The notes under the pieces were generated by a model, which saw only the letters and a program-made list of their open reading frames with translations, was not told the DNA's origin and ran no database searches. A stretch of DNA of 64,000 nt from assembly GCF_009494395.1 (NCBI RefSeq), contig NZ_VZCB01000046.1, forward strand, positions 1-64,000, read 5' to 3'. Positions 16,229 to 23,645 of the stretch are shown here, piece by piece. Position 1 is the stretch's first letter; each line of letters starts with the position of its first letter. The DNA comes from Segatella copri. GTDB taxonomy: Bacteria > Bacteroidota > Bacteroidia > Bacteroidales > Bacteroidaceae. The position numbers and the translations under genes are program-made.

Positions 16229-17980
16229 ATGGAGCAGAATCAGTTAAAAGAAGTACCATATGGCGTATCGGATTTCGATGTAGTAAGAAGAGACAATCTA
16301 TACTATGTCGATAAGACCATGTATTTGCCAAAATTGGAAAGTCAGGCTCGCAACCTCTTTTTCATTCGCCCTCGCCGTTTTGGTAAGAGCTTGTTCATCA
16401 GTATGCTTCGTGCTTACTATGATGTGAGACACAAGGATGAATTCCAGGAAAAGTTTGGTGGCTTATGGATAAGTCAGCATCCTACTTCCTTACAGGGAAA
16501 GTTTCAGGTGATGTATCTTGATTTCTCGCAGGTGGGAGGAAACATTGAAAAACTGGAAGAGCGATTCAATTTCTATCTGGGAGTTGAAATGGATGGTTTT
16601 GTGCGTGATTATCATGAATACTATCAGGAGGAAACCATCAGGAAGGTTCGGGAAACTGAAGATGCAGCAGGAAAGTTTTCCATTATCATCAATGAAGCTA
16701 AGTCAAAGTCATATCCTCTCTATCTTATTATAGATGAGTATGATAACTTTACGAATACCGTGCTTAACGAGCATGGAGAGGATGTATATAGGGCTATCAC
16801 GCACGCTGCAGGATTCTATCGAGACATCTTTAAGAAGTTTAAAGGTTCTTTTGATCGTATATTCATTACGGGTGTCAGTCCTGTTACATTGGATGATGTA
16901 ACCAGTGGCTTCAATATCGGCTGGCATATTTCTACCAATGAGGAATTCAATCAGATGTTGGGTTTCTCTACGGAGGATGTGCGAGAGATGTTCACCTATT
17001 ATAAGGAAAAAGGGATGATGCGTCCTGATAGCAACATCGAGGAAATCATTGAAGAAATGAAGCCTTGGTATGATAACTATTGTTTCTCCAGGGGAGCCTT
17101 GGAAACTCAGAGTAGGATGTTCAACTGCGATATGGTGCTCTATTTCCTTCGCAATTTCATGAATCGGGGAGAAGGTCCCAAGGAAATGATAGATCCGAAT
17201 ACTAAGACGGATTACAACAAGATGCGCAAGTTGATTCAGCTTGACAGACTGGATGGTGACCGCAAGGGTATTATTCGGAAGATAGCAGAGACAGGACAGA
17301 TTATCACTCGATTGGAAGAGACATTTCCTGCCAGAATGATAACCAATCCTCAGATATTCCCGAGTTTGCTATTCTATTATGGCATGCTTACCATCAAGGG
17401 CACCTTTGGCAGCCAGCTGGTTTTGGGAATTCCTAATAATAATGTTCGCAAGCAATATTATGGCTATTTGCTGGAAGAGTATCAGGATGATAGGTATGTT
17501 AATCTGTCTGACTTGGAATATAAGTTTACGTTGATGGCTTTCGAAGGAAAGTGGAAGGATACTTTGGAATATATGGCTTCGGCATACGCAGCCGTTTCAT
17601 CCGTTCGGGATTCCATAGAGGGCGAGCGTAATCTGCAGGGCTTCTTCATGGCGTATCTGAGCCTTAATAGCTATTATTATACGGCTCCCGAGTTGGAATT
17701 GAATCATGGTTATTGTGATTTCTTCCTCTTGCCGGATTTGACGCATTATCCAACGAAGCATAGTTATATTTTGGAATTGAAATTAATTCCAAAGAAAGAA
17801 AAGGGAATGTCAGGAAAGGTGCATGAGGAGTTAATAGCCAAGCAATGGCAGGAAGCAGAACTTCAGATCAAGAAATATGCTGAAGCTCCGAGAGTTGAGG
17901 CTTTGCGACAGAAAACCCAGTTGCATAGAATCATTATGCAGTTTGATGGTTGGAAGTTGCATAGAATAGAAGAGGTGTAG
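16229..17980 (+). CDS. AAA-ATPase-like protein with C-terminal PD-(D/E)XK nuclease-like domain
   Basis: A 583-residue member of a family greatly expanded in Bacteroidetes (AAA-ATPase_like plus the PDDEXK_9/DUF1703 domain). The degenerate P-loop RPRRFGKS is at residues 47-54 and the Walker B strand is LYLIIDEYDNF near residue 165. The C-terminal nuclease-like core shows YCDFFLLPD followed by ILELKL near residues 500-530, the D...ExK pattern. Its role is unproven; nucleic-acid processing linked to mobile elements or defence has been suggested for the fold. An in-frame ATG at 16166 precedes the promoter start region, so I chose 16229. A truncated relative is at 26005. Confidence 0.88.
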   Translation: MEQNQLKEVPYGVSDFDVVRRDNLYYVDKTMYLPKLESQARNLFFIRPRRFGKSLFISMLRAYYDVRHKDEFQEKFGGLWISQHPTSLQGKFQVMYLDFSQVGGNIEKLEERFNFYLGVEMDGFVRDYHEYYQEETIRKVRETEDAAGKFSIIINEAKSKSYPLYLIIDEYDNFTNTVLNEHGEDVYRAITHAAGFYRDIFKKFKGSFDRIFITGVSPVTLDDVTSGFNIGWHISTNEEFNQMLGFSTEDVREMFTYYKEKGMMRPDSNIEEIIEEMKPWYDNYCFSRGALETQSRMFNCDMVLYFLRNFMNRGEGPKEMIDPNTKTDYNKMRKLIQLDRLDGDRKGIIRKIAETGQIITRLEETFPARMITNPQIFPSLLFYYGMLTIKGTFGSQLVLGIPNNNVRKQYYGYLLEEYQDDRYVNLSDLEYKFTLMAFEGKWKDTLEYMASAYAAVSSVRDSIEGERNLQGFFMAYLSLNSYYYTAPELELNHGYCDFFLLPDLTHYPTKHSYILELKLIPKKEKGMSGKVHEELIAKQWQEAELQIKKYAEAPRVEALRQKTQLHRIIMQFDGWKLHRIEEV

Positions 17981-18165
17981 ATAGGGAAAGAATGAGCTGA
18001 GGCGTTATAAAGAATAAGTTTTCTTTACATTAGCTTGCCTGAGATTCTCGTATTTTCAGACGCTTATTGTTTCTTTCAGAATATTGCAAATATGAAGAAA
18101 TGTAGTAACTTGTTGGTAATTAAGCGTTTGTGATTTCGTGACAAGATGGTGCCGTTGAGGAAAAT

Positions 18166-18274
18166 CTATAGTTGTACGACTATAACCCCTATAGTTGTAC
18201 AACCATAACTCTACAGTTGTACAACCATAGCATGTATAGTCGTACAACTGTAACTTTATAGTCGTACAACTATA
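18166..18274. repeat. Array of five 19-bp palindromes with 22-23 bp period
   Basis: Five copies of a palindrome close to TATAGTTGTACAACTATA begin at 18166, 18189, 18211, 18234 and 18256, spaced 23, 22, 23 and 22 bp. Copies differ at one to three positions. The rest of the 437-bp gap between the AAA-ATPase gene and the nucleotidyltransferase gene shows nothing else I can support. It is not a CRISPR, because there are no unique spacers. Confidence 0.9.
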
Positions 18275-18417
18275 GGTCTTTTTCTTAATATAGAGCAGAA
18301 AACGGGGATTTCCAGCCTTTCAAACCTCTTGTTTTTATCGCTAGATTCAAAACTTGTAGGTATATGAATTTTGGTTATAAATATTGACGGGAGGTTGGAT
18401 ATTAAAAGATAGGTGTT

Positions 18418-18717
18418 ATGATGACAGTTCAAGATTATATAGCAATAATTAGGCAAAATAGTTCCAAGATTACTCAAGATTTTGGAATCAAGACCTTGCG
18501 CATTTTTGGTTCCGTATCACGAAATGAACAAACAGAGCAAAGTGATTTGGATATTTGTGTAGAAACAGAAACTCCTAATCCTTTTTTATTGGCCGATTTG
18601 AAAGAATTCTTAGAGGACTTGTTTAAGTGCTCTGTTGATGTTGTGCGTATTCACAAAAACATGAATCCTTTCTTCAAATCAAGAATAGAACGGGATGGAA
18701 TCTATGCAATACGATAA
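18418..18717 (+). CDS. Minimal nucleotidyltransferase (MNT-type)
   Basis: A 99-residue nucleotidyltransferase-fold protein. The signature GSVSRNEQTEQSDLDICVE near residues 36-54 has the GSxxR...SDxD metal-binding pattern of MNT proteins. These usually pair with a HEPN RNase and AMPylate it, acting as antitoxin. No HEPN partner lies on either side here, so it appears to be an orphan or works with a distant partner. The region is AT-rich and lies after the palindrome array. Two consecutive ATGs (18418, 18421) are possible starts. Confidence 0.8.
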   Translation: MMTVQDYIAIIRQNSSKITQDFGIKTLRIFGSVSRNEQTEQSDLDICVETETPNPFLLADLKEFLEDLFKCSVDVVRIHKNMNPFFKSRIERDGIYAIR

Positions 18718-18740
18718 AATAAAGATTTTCTCATTTTACT

Positions 18741-18771
18741 TTGGCGTTTACGTTAGAATGTAGTATCTTTG
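18741..18771 (+). promoter_or_regulatory. Promoter of a 51-codon ORF
   Basis: TTG at 18741-18743 and TATCTTTG at 18764-18771 with a 20-bp spacer. Confidence 0.65.
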
Positions 18772-18807
18772 CAATTGTAATTCGAACTAAAATGGAGGAA
18801 TAAAGGT

Positions 18808-18963
18808 ATGGATACAACAAAGTTAACAAGGGAAGAAGCGTTGCGCCGTTGGAATGCTTCTAAGGAAACCAAGCGTAAGATGGTTGAAAAGCTAGAAACC
18901 TTGGTAAGGAATAGTTGTCTTGAACGTACAGGCAAAGAACCTATTGGGATAGAAGTATGGTAG
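18808..18963 (+). CDS. Small charged protein of 51 residues, antitoxin-like size, unknown
   Basis: The ORF starts MDTTKLTREEALRRWNAS and ends TGKEPIGIEVW. It has a good promoter and a GGAGGAATAAAGGT leader just before the ATG, so it is very likely translated. Residues 8-35 form a strongly charged predicted helix. The style (short, helical, own promoter, next to a truncated HicB-like gene in a toxin/antitoxin-rich stretch) recalls antitoxin-like small proteins of Bacteroidales, but I recognise no named family. A 22-bp-period repeat array begins 37 bp after its stop. Confidence 0.6.
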   Translation: MDTTKLTREEALRRWNASKETKRKMVEKLETLVRNSCLERTGKEPIGIEVW

Positions 18964-19000
18964 TCGAAACATTGTCTCTAGACACGATTAATGCCAATTC

Positions 19001-19088
19001 TTTGCAAAGTTTGCAGCAAACCTTGCAAACTATGCAGAGACTAAGAGTTGGTACGGAGAGGGTACGGAGTTGGTACGGAGCGGGTCTA
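19001..19088. repeat. Array of four 22-bp units in two related pairs
   Basis: Units begin at 19001, 19023, 19045 and 19067, each exactly 22 bp. The first pair shares TTGCAAA cores. The second pair shares GAGTTGGTACGGAG with a further GGTACGGAG half-unit at 11 bp. The array lies between the 51-codon ORF and the HicB-like gene. Confidence 0.75.
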
Positions 19089-19132
19089 GCTATGATATCT
19101 TGTGGGGAGGTTTGCAAAAACTAAAGTATTAC

Positions 19133-19366
19133 ATGATGGAAAAGATTATTGTTGACGTTGCGTGGTGCGACAGGAATTATGGCGGTTCTCTTGGTAGTAA
19201 TGTACCAGGAGCGGTGGTTTTTACAGCACCAACCCTTGAAGCTTTGCAAAAAGAAGCAAAGGAAAGTCTGGAGTTTCATATTGAAGGCCTTATGGAAAAT
19301 GGGGAAGATGTTCCCGAATGGCTGAAGAATGGGGATTATGAGTTTGAGTATAATATTATAAGATAA
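19133..19366 (+). CDS. HicB-like antitoxin, truncated, without HicA partner
   Basis: About 77 residues. The sequence IIVDVAWCDRNYGGSLG, VPGAVVFTAPTLEALQKEA and ESLEFHIEGLMENGEDVPEW follows the HicB-like fold (a partial RNase H-like domain) in order. Bacteroidales members usually continue into a C-terminal helix-turn-helix; here the protein stops shortly after the fold. An element resembling a mobile-element end starts 24 bp after the stop, so truncation by insertion or deletion is likely. No HicA toxin is nearby. The start is taken at the double ATG 19133/19136 because the upstream in-frame extension runs into the 22-bp array. Confidence 0.7.
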   Translation: MMEKIIVDVAWCDRNYGGSLGSNVPGAVVFTAPTLEALQKEAKESLEFHIEGLMENGEDVPEWLKNGDYEFEYNIIR

Positions 19367-19389
19367 GATCAGTTGTGTTCTGGTTTTAG

Positions 19390-19436
19390 CAAAGAGGGTG
19401 TGTCATAAGTAAATGATTCTCCCTTTTTGTTTGTTG
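19390..19436. repeat. AAAGAGGGTGTGTCATAA element, copy 1 (degenerate hairpin)
   Basis: Left arm AAAGAGGGTGTGTCATAA is identical to copies at 25150 and 27334. The right arm (AATGATTCTCCCTTTTT) is decayed. The element resembles the two terminal repeats of an insertion sequence joined head to head. Confidence 0.7.
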
Positions 19437-19522
19437 GAATGTTACTGATATGTTGTTGGAAAACATAGTATAAGTTGTTAGATAAGATAGTATATGTTTT
19501 TGAGTTAGTTAGTATCTCCGGT

Positions 19523-19607
19523 CGCACAACAGCTGTTGTGCGCTTGCATATCAGCTGATATGCGCTTGCACAACAGGTGATGTGCATGCGTAGGTCAACT
19601 GTTATGC
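19523..19607. repeat. Array of four 18-bp palindromes with exact 22-bp period
   Basis: Units at 19524-19541, 19546-19563, 19568-19585 and 19590-19607. The first two, GCACAACAGCTGTTGTGC and GCATATCAGCTGATATGC, are perfect palindromes that differ symmetrically in both arms; the third and fourth are imperfect. Linkers are 4 bp. The remainder of the gap from 19608 to 19849 holds nothing I can identify. Confidence 0.9.
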
Positions 19608-19849
19608 GCCAACTGTAATTTAGACTTATGACGCCTTCTCTTTGTCATTTGGTACATACTGAATGGCATTTCATACAAGGTAGGTTTAGATATTTGTAGG
19701 ATAGGTAAGTTAGAGGTTTATGGGCATTGGAACCGTCATGAAATAGGAATGTGGAAGTGCTATCTTTTCGGTAGTGGTGCCATCCGATGCCTTTTTCTAA
19801 TCCTTTTCAGAAAAAATCGAGTCCTAACGATAAAAAAATAGCAAAAAGT

Positions 19850-19880
19850 TTGGCGGTATCAAGAATATTGCTTACTTTTG
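19850..19880 (+). promoter_or_regulatory. Promoter upstream of the TerB-containing operon
   Basis: TTG at 19850-19852 and TACTTTTG at 19873-19880 with a 20-bp spacer. The leader to the first large gene at 20209 is over 300 nt and contains a 25-codon ORF (19917-19994, starting MKTQMNERIERY) that looks like a gene remnant. Confidence 0.6.
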
Positions 19881-20063
19881 CCATAGAGTTGGAGCAGGCG
19901 GAAAAGAACGGCTGCGATGAAGACTCAAATGAATGAGCGTATTGAACGTTATCCTAGAATAGAAATGTGGAAGTTTCGAAATCTGCTTGGATAGTGAACA
20001 GTATTCTCACGCCTTTAGGATTATTGTATCCTTTTCAAAATGGAAAAGGAATGATATACCCTT

Positions 20064-20146
20064 TTGGCGTGGGCTATTGTCCTATGCTAGCAGATAGGTC
20101 CTTCCACAACCTCTATTCTGGCTTAAAGGCAATAGTCCCACGCCAA
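20064..20146. repeat. Imperfect inverted repeat in the leader of the TerB operon
   Basis: TTGGCGTGGGCTATTG at 20064-20079 pairs with CAATAGTCCCACGCCAA at 20130-20146, with one bulged base and a 50-nt loop. It could be an mRNA structure ahead of the operon or a small mobile-element remnant. Confidence 0.6.
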
Positions 20147-20208
20147 TTCATAATACTTTAATAACTAATGCAACTTCTGGGAACAAGTTGTGTAATGTAA
20201 TTATAACT

Positions 20209-20580
20209 ATGCAATTTAATGGTTTGGAATTATCTGCTATTGTAAAGTTAGCAAAGGCAATGGTTGCTGTTGATGGAAAAGTAGAAAAATCAGAATTGTC
20301 TGTAATGGCACTTGAAATGGTTAAGTTTGGAGTAAATCCTGATGCTGGTATGGATTTCTGGAATTTGGCGGATGCTTTGGATTTTGGACATGCAATTGCT
20401 GTTATTTCTGCAATGAATCAAGAACAGAAAAAATATGTAACAGGTTATTTGGCAACAATTATGGCTGCTGACGGTGAAATTGCAGATTCCGAGGTCACTT
20501 TATGGAGGTTGATTTCTACATTAGCAAATTTACCAGCGATGAATATTGGCGAAGCTATTACTTTTTGGAAGAATAATTAG
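20209..20580 (+). CDS. TerB-like domain protein
   Basis: A 123-residue all-helical protein. Two acidic loops stand out, VDGKVEKSEL near residue 25 and AADGEIADSEV near residue 88, which match the duplicated D-G-x-(I/V)-x-x-x-E metal-binding pattern of the tellurite-resistance TerB family. TerB-fold proteins bind divalent metals and work in stress or phage-linked systems together with varied partners. An in-frame TTG lies 7 codons upstream; I chose the ATG at 20209. It is the first gene of a tight six-gene, AT-rich operon to 23364. Confidence 0.75.
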   Translation: MQFNGLELSAIVKLAKAMVAVDGKVEKSELSVMALEMVKFGVNPDAGMDFWNLADALDFGHAIAVISAMNQEQKKYVTGYLATIMAADGEIADSEVTLWRLISTLANLPAMNIGEAITFWKNN

Positions 20581-20588
20581 TCGATGAT

Positions 20589-20957
20589 ATGTATATAGAT
20601 TTTAATGATATTGTTATAGAGCTGGATGCTTCCGTTAGACATATAACTTCTGCTGCATGTATGCACTTATCTAGTATCTTGGAAAATGGTATTGTTTTGG
20701 CAGATAATCCAACTCCATATATAAAGATAGGTAAAGACAAGATAGATTTTGGAAAATCTTATAACCCTGATTTGATGGAAATGTCTGGTTTGATATTTCT
20801 AAATTTCTATAAGGAATATGGCAATATAGTGTATCGTTATGGAAGTAACTTAAAGTGTTCTTTTTGGAACAAAACTTTAGATTATGTGGGACTTATGCCC
20901 CCTTCTGTTCCAGATAATATTCAGTTGTATAATTTGATTTATCCAAGATTCGTATGA
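20589..20957 (+). CDS. Unknown protein, TerB operon gene 2
   Basis: A 122-residue soluble protein with no recognised domain. It begins 8 bp after the TerB-like gene and its stop overlaps the next start by 4 bp (ATGA), so it is translationally coupled. It has alternating strand-like stretches (DIVIELDASVRHI; IVYRYGSNLKCSFWN) and no signal peptide. GC is clearly lower than in the flanking core genes. Function not assigned. Confidence 0.7.
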   Translation: MYIDFNDIVIELDASVRHITSAACMHLSSILENGIVLADNPTPYIKIGKDKIDFGKSYNPDLMEMSGLIFLNFYKEYGNIVYRYGSNLKCSFWNKTLDYVGLMPPSVPDNIQLYNLIYPRFV

Positions 20958-21268
20958 TTACAATAGAAAAAACTTATGGTGTGAAAGGAGTTGCAAATGA
21001 TGCAACCATGCTTCGTCTGCAGGAGTTAATCTTTTTGGCTAAGAAACAGTATGGTTTAGTGGGAAAGGCTGTTATTGATACGGAAAAGATTACGTATTCT
21101 AAGTTTGGGTTAAAACTAGGATTACACCGTTTGTCAACAAATGGTCTTGTTGTTACAGAGAATGGCATCATAAGATATGATGGTTTTCTGAATCCTATTG
21201 TTTATGACAAGCAAATTCTAAGGGACTTATGCCGTCTCTTCGACACGTCTTGTCTATTTTTAATTTAA
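20954..21268 (+). CDS. Unknown protein, TerB operon gene 3
   Basis: A 104-residue protein beginning MITIEKTYGVKGVAND. Its start overlaps the stop of gene 2 by 4 bp, and its stop TAA shares its last A with the ATG of gene 4 (TAATG). It is predicted mostly helical with no recognised family. The C-terminal DLCRLFDTSCLFLI is read in one frame while the adjoining frame also gives plausible protein upstream of gene 4's start (21229-21267), so genes 3 and 4 may be one protein split by a frameshift. Confidence 0.6.
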   Translation: MITIEKTYGVKGVANDATMLRLQELIFLAKKQYGLVGKAVIDTEKITYSKFGLKLGLHRLSTNGLVVTENGIIRYDGFLNPIVYDKQILRDLCRLFDTSCLFLI

Positions 21269-22311
21269 TGGGGATGATACGTTCTGATAAGCTTATAGAC
21301 AAATTGGTAGCTGACCTGCATTTCCATCATTATTTAGAGATTACTGGTGATGATTTGTATGGTGAGAATCGAAATGTTGTCGTTAGTAATTCTAAAAAAG
21401 AAGTTATAGAAAACTATATTGATGATGTTTTTATTGACTTCTTTTTTAGAACGCAGAATTTTTCCCCTTTAGTTATACCACGAAAGTTTTTGGAAAATGG
21501 TGAAGAAAATAATCAAGGTTATAATTCTGAGATAATATTGCAGCTTAACAAACATCATGACCGCTGTGTTTTTGTAAAATACATGTCACGGATATTTGCT
21601 GTTAATAGTCTTTTGGCTAAAGAATATGCTGATAATTATTTTGTTAAGAGCTTCCTTCATTTGTCAAGGAACTATGGTCCTTTTTGGAAAGTTGTAGTAT
21701 TGATGCCAAATACACCATTAGGGTATGAATATGATGCGTATCTTTCCTCTCTTTATGGTTATAGGCAATCTCAATCTAAACCTCAGTTTAGGGCAAAGGA
21801 AATCGAAGCGTTTAATAAGTTCTATCAGGGTAATTGGGGCAGTTTCAATTACAACGGCTTGACTACATATGGATTACTCCTTATGGAGCGAAGATATGGT
21901 GATTACCAAAAGATAAAAGATTCTCATCTATTCGGAGAATATACATTGGAAGATGTACTCTTATTATATGCTTTACTCGTAGATAAATTTGTCTTGACAG
22001 ATAATAATATTACAGGCTTCTTGGCTAAGTCTCTCTCGACAAACAATATGGTATTGAAAATGTTTGCAGAGTTTGAAACGGCAAATCAAGATGCCCGTTT
22101 AATAGAGTCATACATTTGTCAACGTGATCTTTATTTGAGATTTATCAGTCCTGTAAAGAGTAAGGCTGTAACGTATAAGATTTTTGGGGGTGGAGCGAAT
22201 CAACGGGTAGAACTTCAATTTTTTAACCAGGATGTAGTGATATCCGAATGCAATGGTAATACGTTGCCTCTTCCTTTTTATTATCATAGAGATATAAACT
22301 TAATAGATTAA
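21268..22311 (+). CDS. Unknown protein, TerB operon gene 4
   Basis: A 347-residue soluble protein, the largest of the operon, with no domain I recognise. The start ATG overlaps the previous stop codon by one base, a classic coupling arrangement. The middle is rich in aromatic residues (NYGPFWKVVVLMP, FNKFYQGNWGSFNYNG); the C-terminus (VELQFFNQDVVISE...PFYYHRD) looks beta-rich. It could be the continuation of gene 3 after a frameshift. The next gene starts 4 bp after its stop. Confidence 0.65.
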   Translation: MGMIRSDKLIDKLVADLHFHHYLEITGDDLYGENRNVVVSNSKKEVIENYIDDVFIDFFFRTQNFSPLVIPRKFLENGEENNQGYNSEIILQLNKHHDRCVFVKYMSRIFAVNSLLAKEYADNYFVKSFLHLSRNYGPFWKVVVLMPNTPLGYEYDAYLSSLYGYRQSQSKPQFRAKEIEAFNKFYQGNWGSFNYNGLTTYGLLLMERRYGDYQKIKDSHLFGEYTLEDVLLLYALLVDKFVLTDNNITGFLAKSLSTNNMVLKMFAEFETANQDARLIESYICQRDLYLRFISPVKSKAVTYKIFGGGANQRVELQFFNQDVVISECNGNTLPLPFYYHRDINLID

Positions 22312-22315
22312 AACT

Positions 22316-23011
22316 ATGTATGTTAGAATTATAGACCAAGGAGAATGCCTTTCTACTACAAGAGAATATGTAGACGGGGTATATGCCAACAAAAATGAGT
22401 GGGCTAAACATAATTTCTATCCAAAGAACGGAATGGTGGGTGAATTGGTTAAAAGAACCCCATCAGCATATATTGTAAAGATTATGGATGGAATATATGT
22501 TCCGATGACAAGAAATGGCATTGAGGAAATTTCTTCCAAAGACTATGAGGCTGGTATAAAGAATAATCTTTGCTGTGGCATGGATGAAAGACAGAAAAAA
22601 ATAAACGAAGGTTTGGTCACCTTCTATGAACAAACAGGAAACGATTGGTTTCATTTGTCAGACATGCGCGAAGCTTTTAAACAAGATATTGTTCGTAATA
22701 TAGAAAAATTATCTTGTGATTTCAAACATGATATTTTCCTCTCTGATTTGGAAAAGTCTGCAACAATGTATGCTGTCGATATGTGTCTGGAATATCGGCG
22801 GAAATCTGGGACTACTTTGGCTCCAGTTGTGATTGCTGACATTTCCAGTCAGGTTTGTGATGTTTATATGGAATTCTTTAAAGGACAATTTAGACAGGCC
22901 AATAAAAATAATTGTATGCAATCAATATCTGAGATGCTTTCACATTCTAATGTTAGAGATATTGTAGACAATTATTATCAGAAAGTAAATGAACGTTATA
23001 GTTGGAGTTAA
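22316..23011 (+). CDS. Unknown protein, TerB operon gene 5
   Basis: A 231-residue protein. The N-terminal 75 residues (MYVRIIDQGECLSTTREYVDGVY..., VGELVKRTPSAYIVKIMDGIYVPMTRNGIEEI) look like a small beta-barrel that could bind nucleic acid or peptide. The rest is helical with charged stretches. The barrel idea comes from the pattern of short strands and glycines only. It is 4 bp after gene 4. No homolog is recognised. Confidence 0.65.
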   Translation: MYVRIIDQGECLSTTREYVDGVYANKNEWAKHNFYPKNGMVGELVKRTPSAYIVKIMDGIYVPMTRNGIEEISSKDYEAGIKNNLCCGMDERQKKINEGLVTFYEQTGNDWFHLSDMREAFKQDIVRNIEKLSCDFKHDIFLSDLEKSATMYAVDMCLEYRRKSGTTLAPVVIADISSQVCDVYMEFFKGQFRQANKNNCMQSISEMLSHSNVRDIVDNYYQKVNERYSWS

Positions 23012-23022
23012 TTGTAAATAAG

Positions 23023-23364
23023 ATGGAATTTAATGTATCTGTTCAAGAATTGTTGAAGGCAATTGGTAATTCAAATATTAAGTCTATTGATGACAATCAT
23101 TCTGATAAAATGTTTGTAAAACTGAGTAATGCTATAATTATAGGAGAACCTGATTGGAATTATAGAGTTTTCTCTTTAGTTATAGTTTATGAGAAGGAAA
23201 GGGTGAAATGCGTAATTCTTAATATGCTGATTGATCCTTTGCATTCGCAAGAATTGTGGACAAAAGTTCTTCAGGAAGGATTTTTAAATTTAGAATTATA
23301 TCCAGCAACGATAGAAGATGAATATTTGGTCGGGACGTTTTGTTTAGTTCCAATTAAATGCTGA
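23023..23364 (+). CDS. Unknown protein, TerB operon gene 6
   Basis: A 113-residue protein starting MEFNVSVQELLKAIGN, with strands VFSLVIVYEKERVKCVILNML in the middle. It begins 11 bp after the stop of gene 5. An in-frame TTG at 23002 would overlap gene 5, so the ATG at 23023 is preferred. It is the size and composition of small immunity or accessory proteins but has no identified family. Confidence 0.6.
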   Translation: MEFNVSVQELLKAIGNSNIKSIDDNHSDKMFVKLSNAIIIGEPDWNYRVFSLVIVYEKERVKCVILNMLIDPLHSQELWTKVLQEGFLNLELYPATIEDEYLVGTFCLVPIKC

Positions 23365-23424
23365 AACTGAGAATATAGTATAGGAACCGTTTGGGTAAGT
23401 GAATATTGAAAATAATTGTAGTTT

Positions 23425-23595
23425 ATGTCAAAGTTTAAAATTCCAGGAGTTTCATTCTCCTTAAACCGGGCACTCGGTATCACGCAGGCAAAACAGAAGT
23501 TTGCACGTGAGACGGGGATTCCAACCTCTAAGGCTGGATTAGAAAGAAAAGTGGGTAAGATGGTGTTGAATGCCATTTTTAGAAAGAAGCGATGA
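23425..23595 (+). CDS. Small basic protein of 56 residues
   Basis: A basic peptide starting MSKFKIPGVSFSLNRALG and ending LNAIFRKKR, with an internal stretch ITQAKQKFARETGIPTSK. Proteins of this layout (SFSxxRALGI, KxKxxRxTGIP, a basic tail) are familiar as small uncharacterised proteins of Bacteroidales, often near mobile DNA; I rely on memory for that. The composition suggests nucleic-acid binding. Its stop codon lies at the left edge of a 9-bp hairpin (23586-23594 with 23601-23609) that may end the transcript. Confidence 0.65.
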   Translation: MSKFKIPGVSFSLNRALGITQAKQKFARETGIPTSKAGLERKVGKMVLNAIFRKKR

Positions 23596-23645
23596 CTGGG
23601 CATCGCTTCATCTGAGGTTATATACAAATGAAATAGTAATCAATA

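Noticed and set aside
18166..18274. CRISPR array
   Set aside because: Repeats are 19 bp with only 3-4 bp between them, so there is no room for spacers, and no cas genes are near.
19917..19994. 25-codon ORF (MKTQMNERIERY...) as a leader peptide of the TerB operon
   Set aside because: It has no regulatory codon run or ribosome site that would support a leader role; it looks like a remnant, so I only mention it with the promoter.
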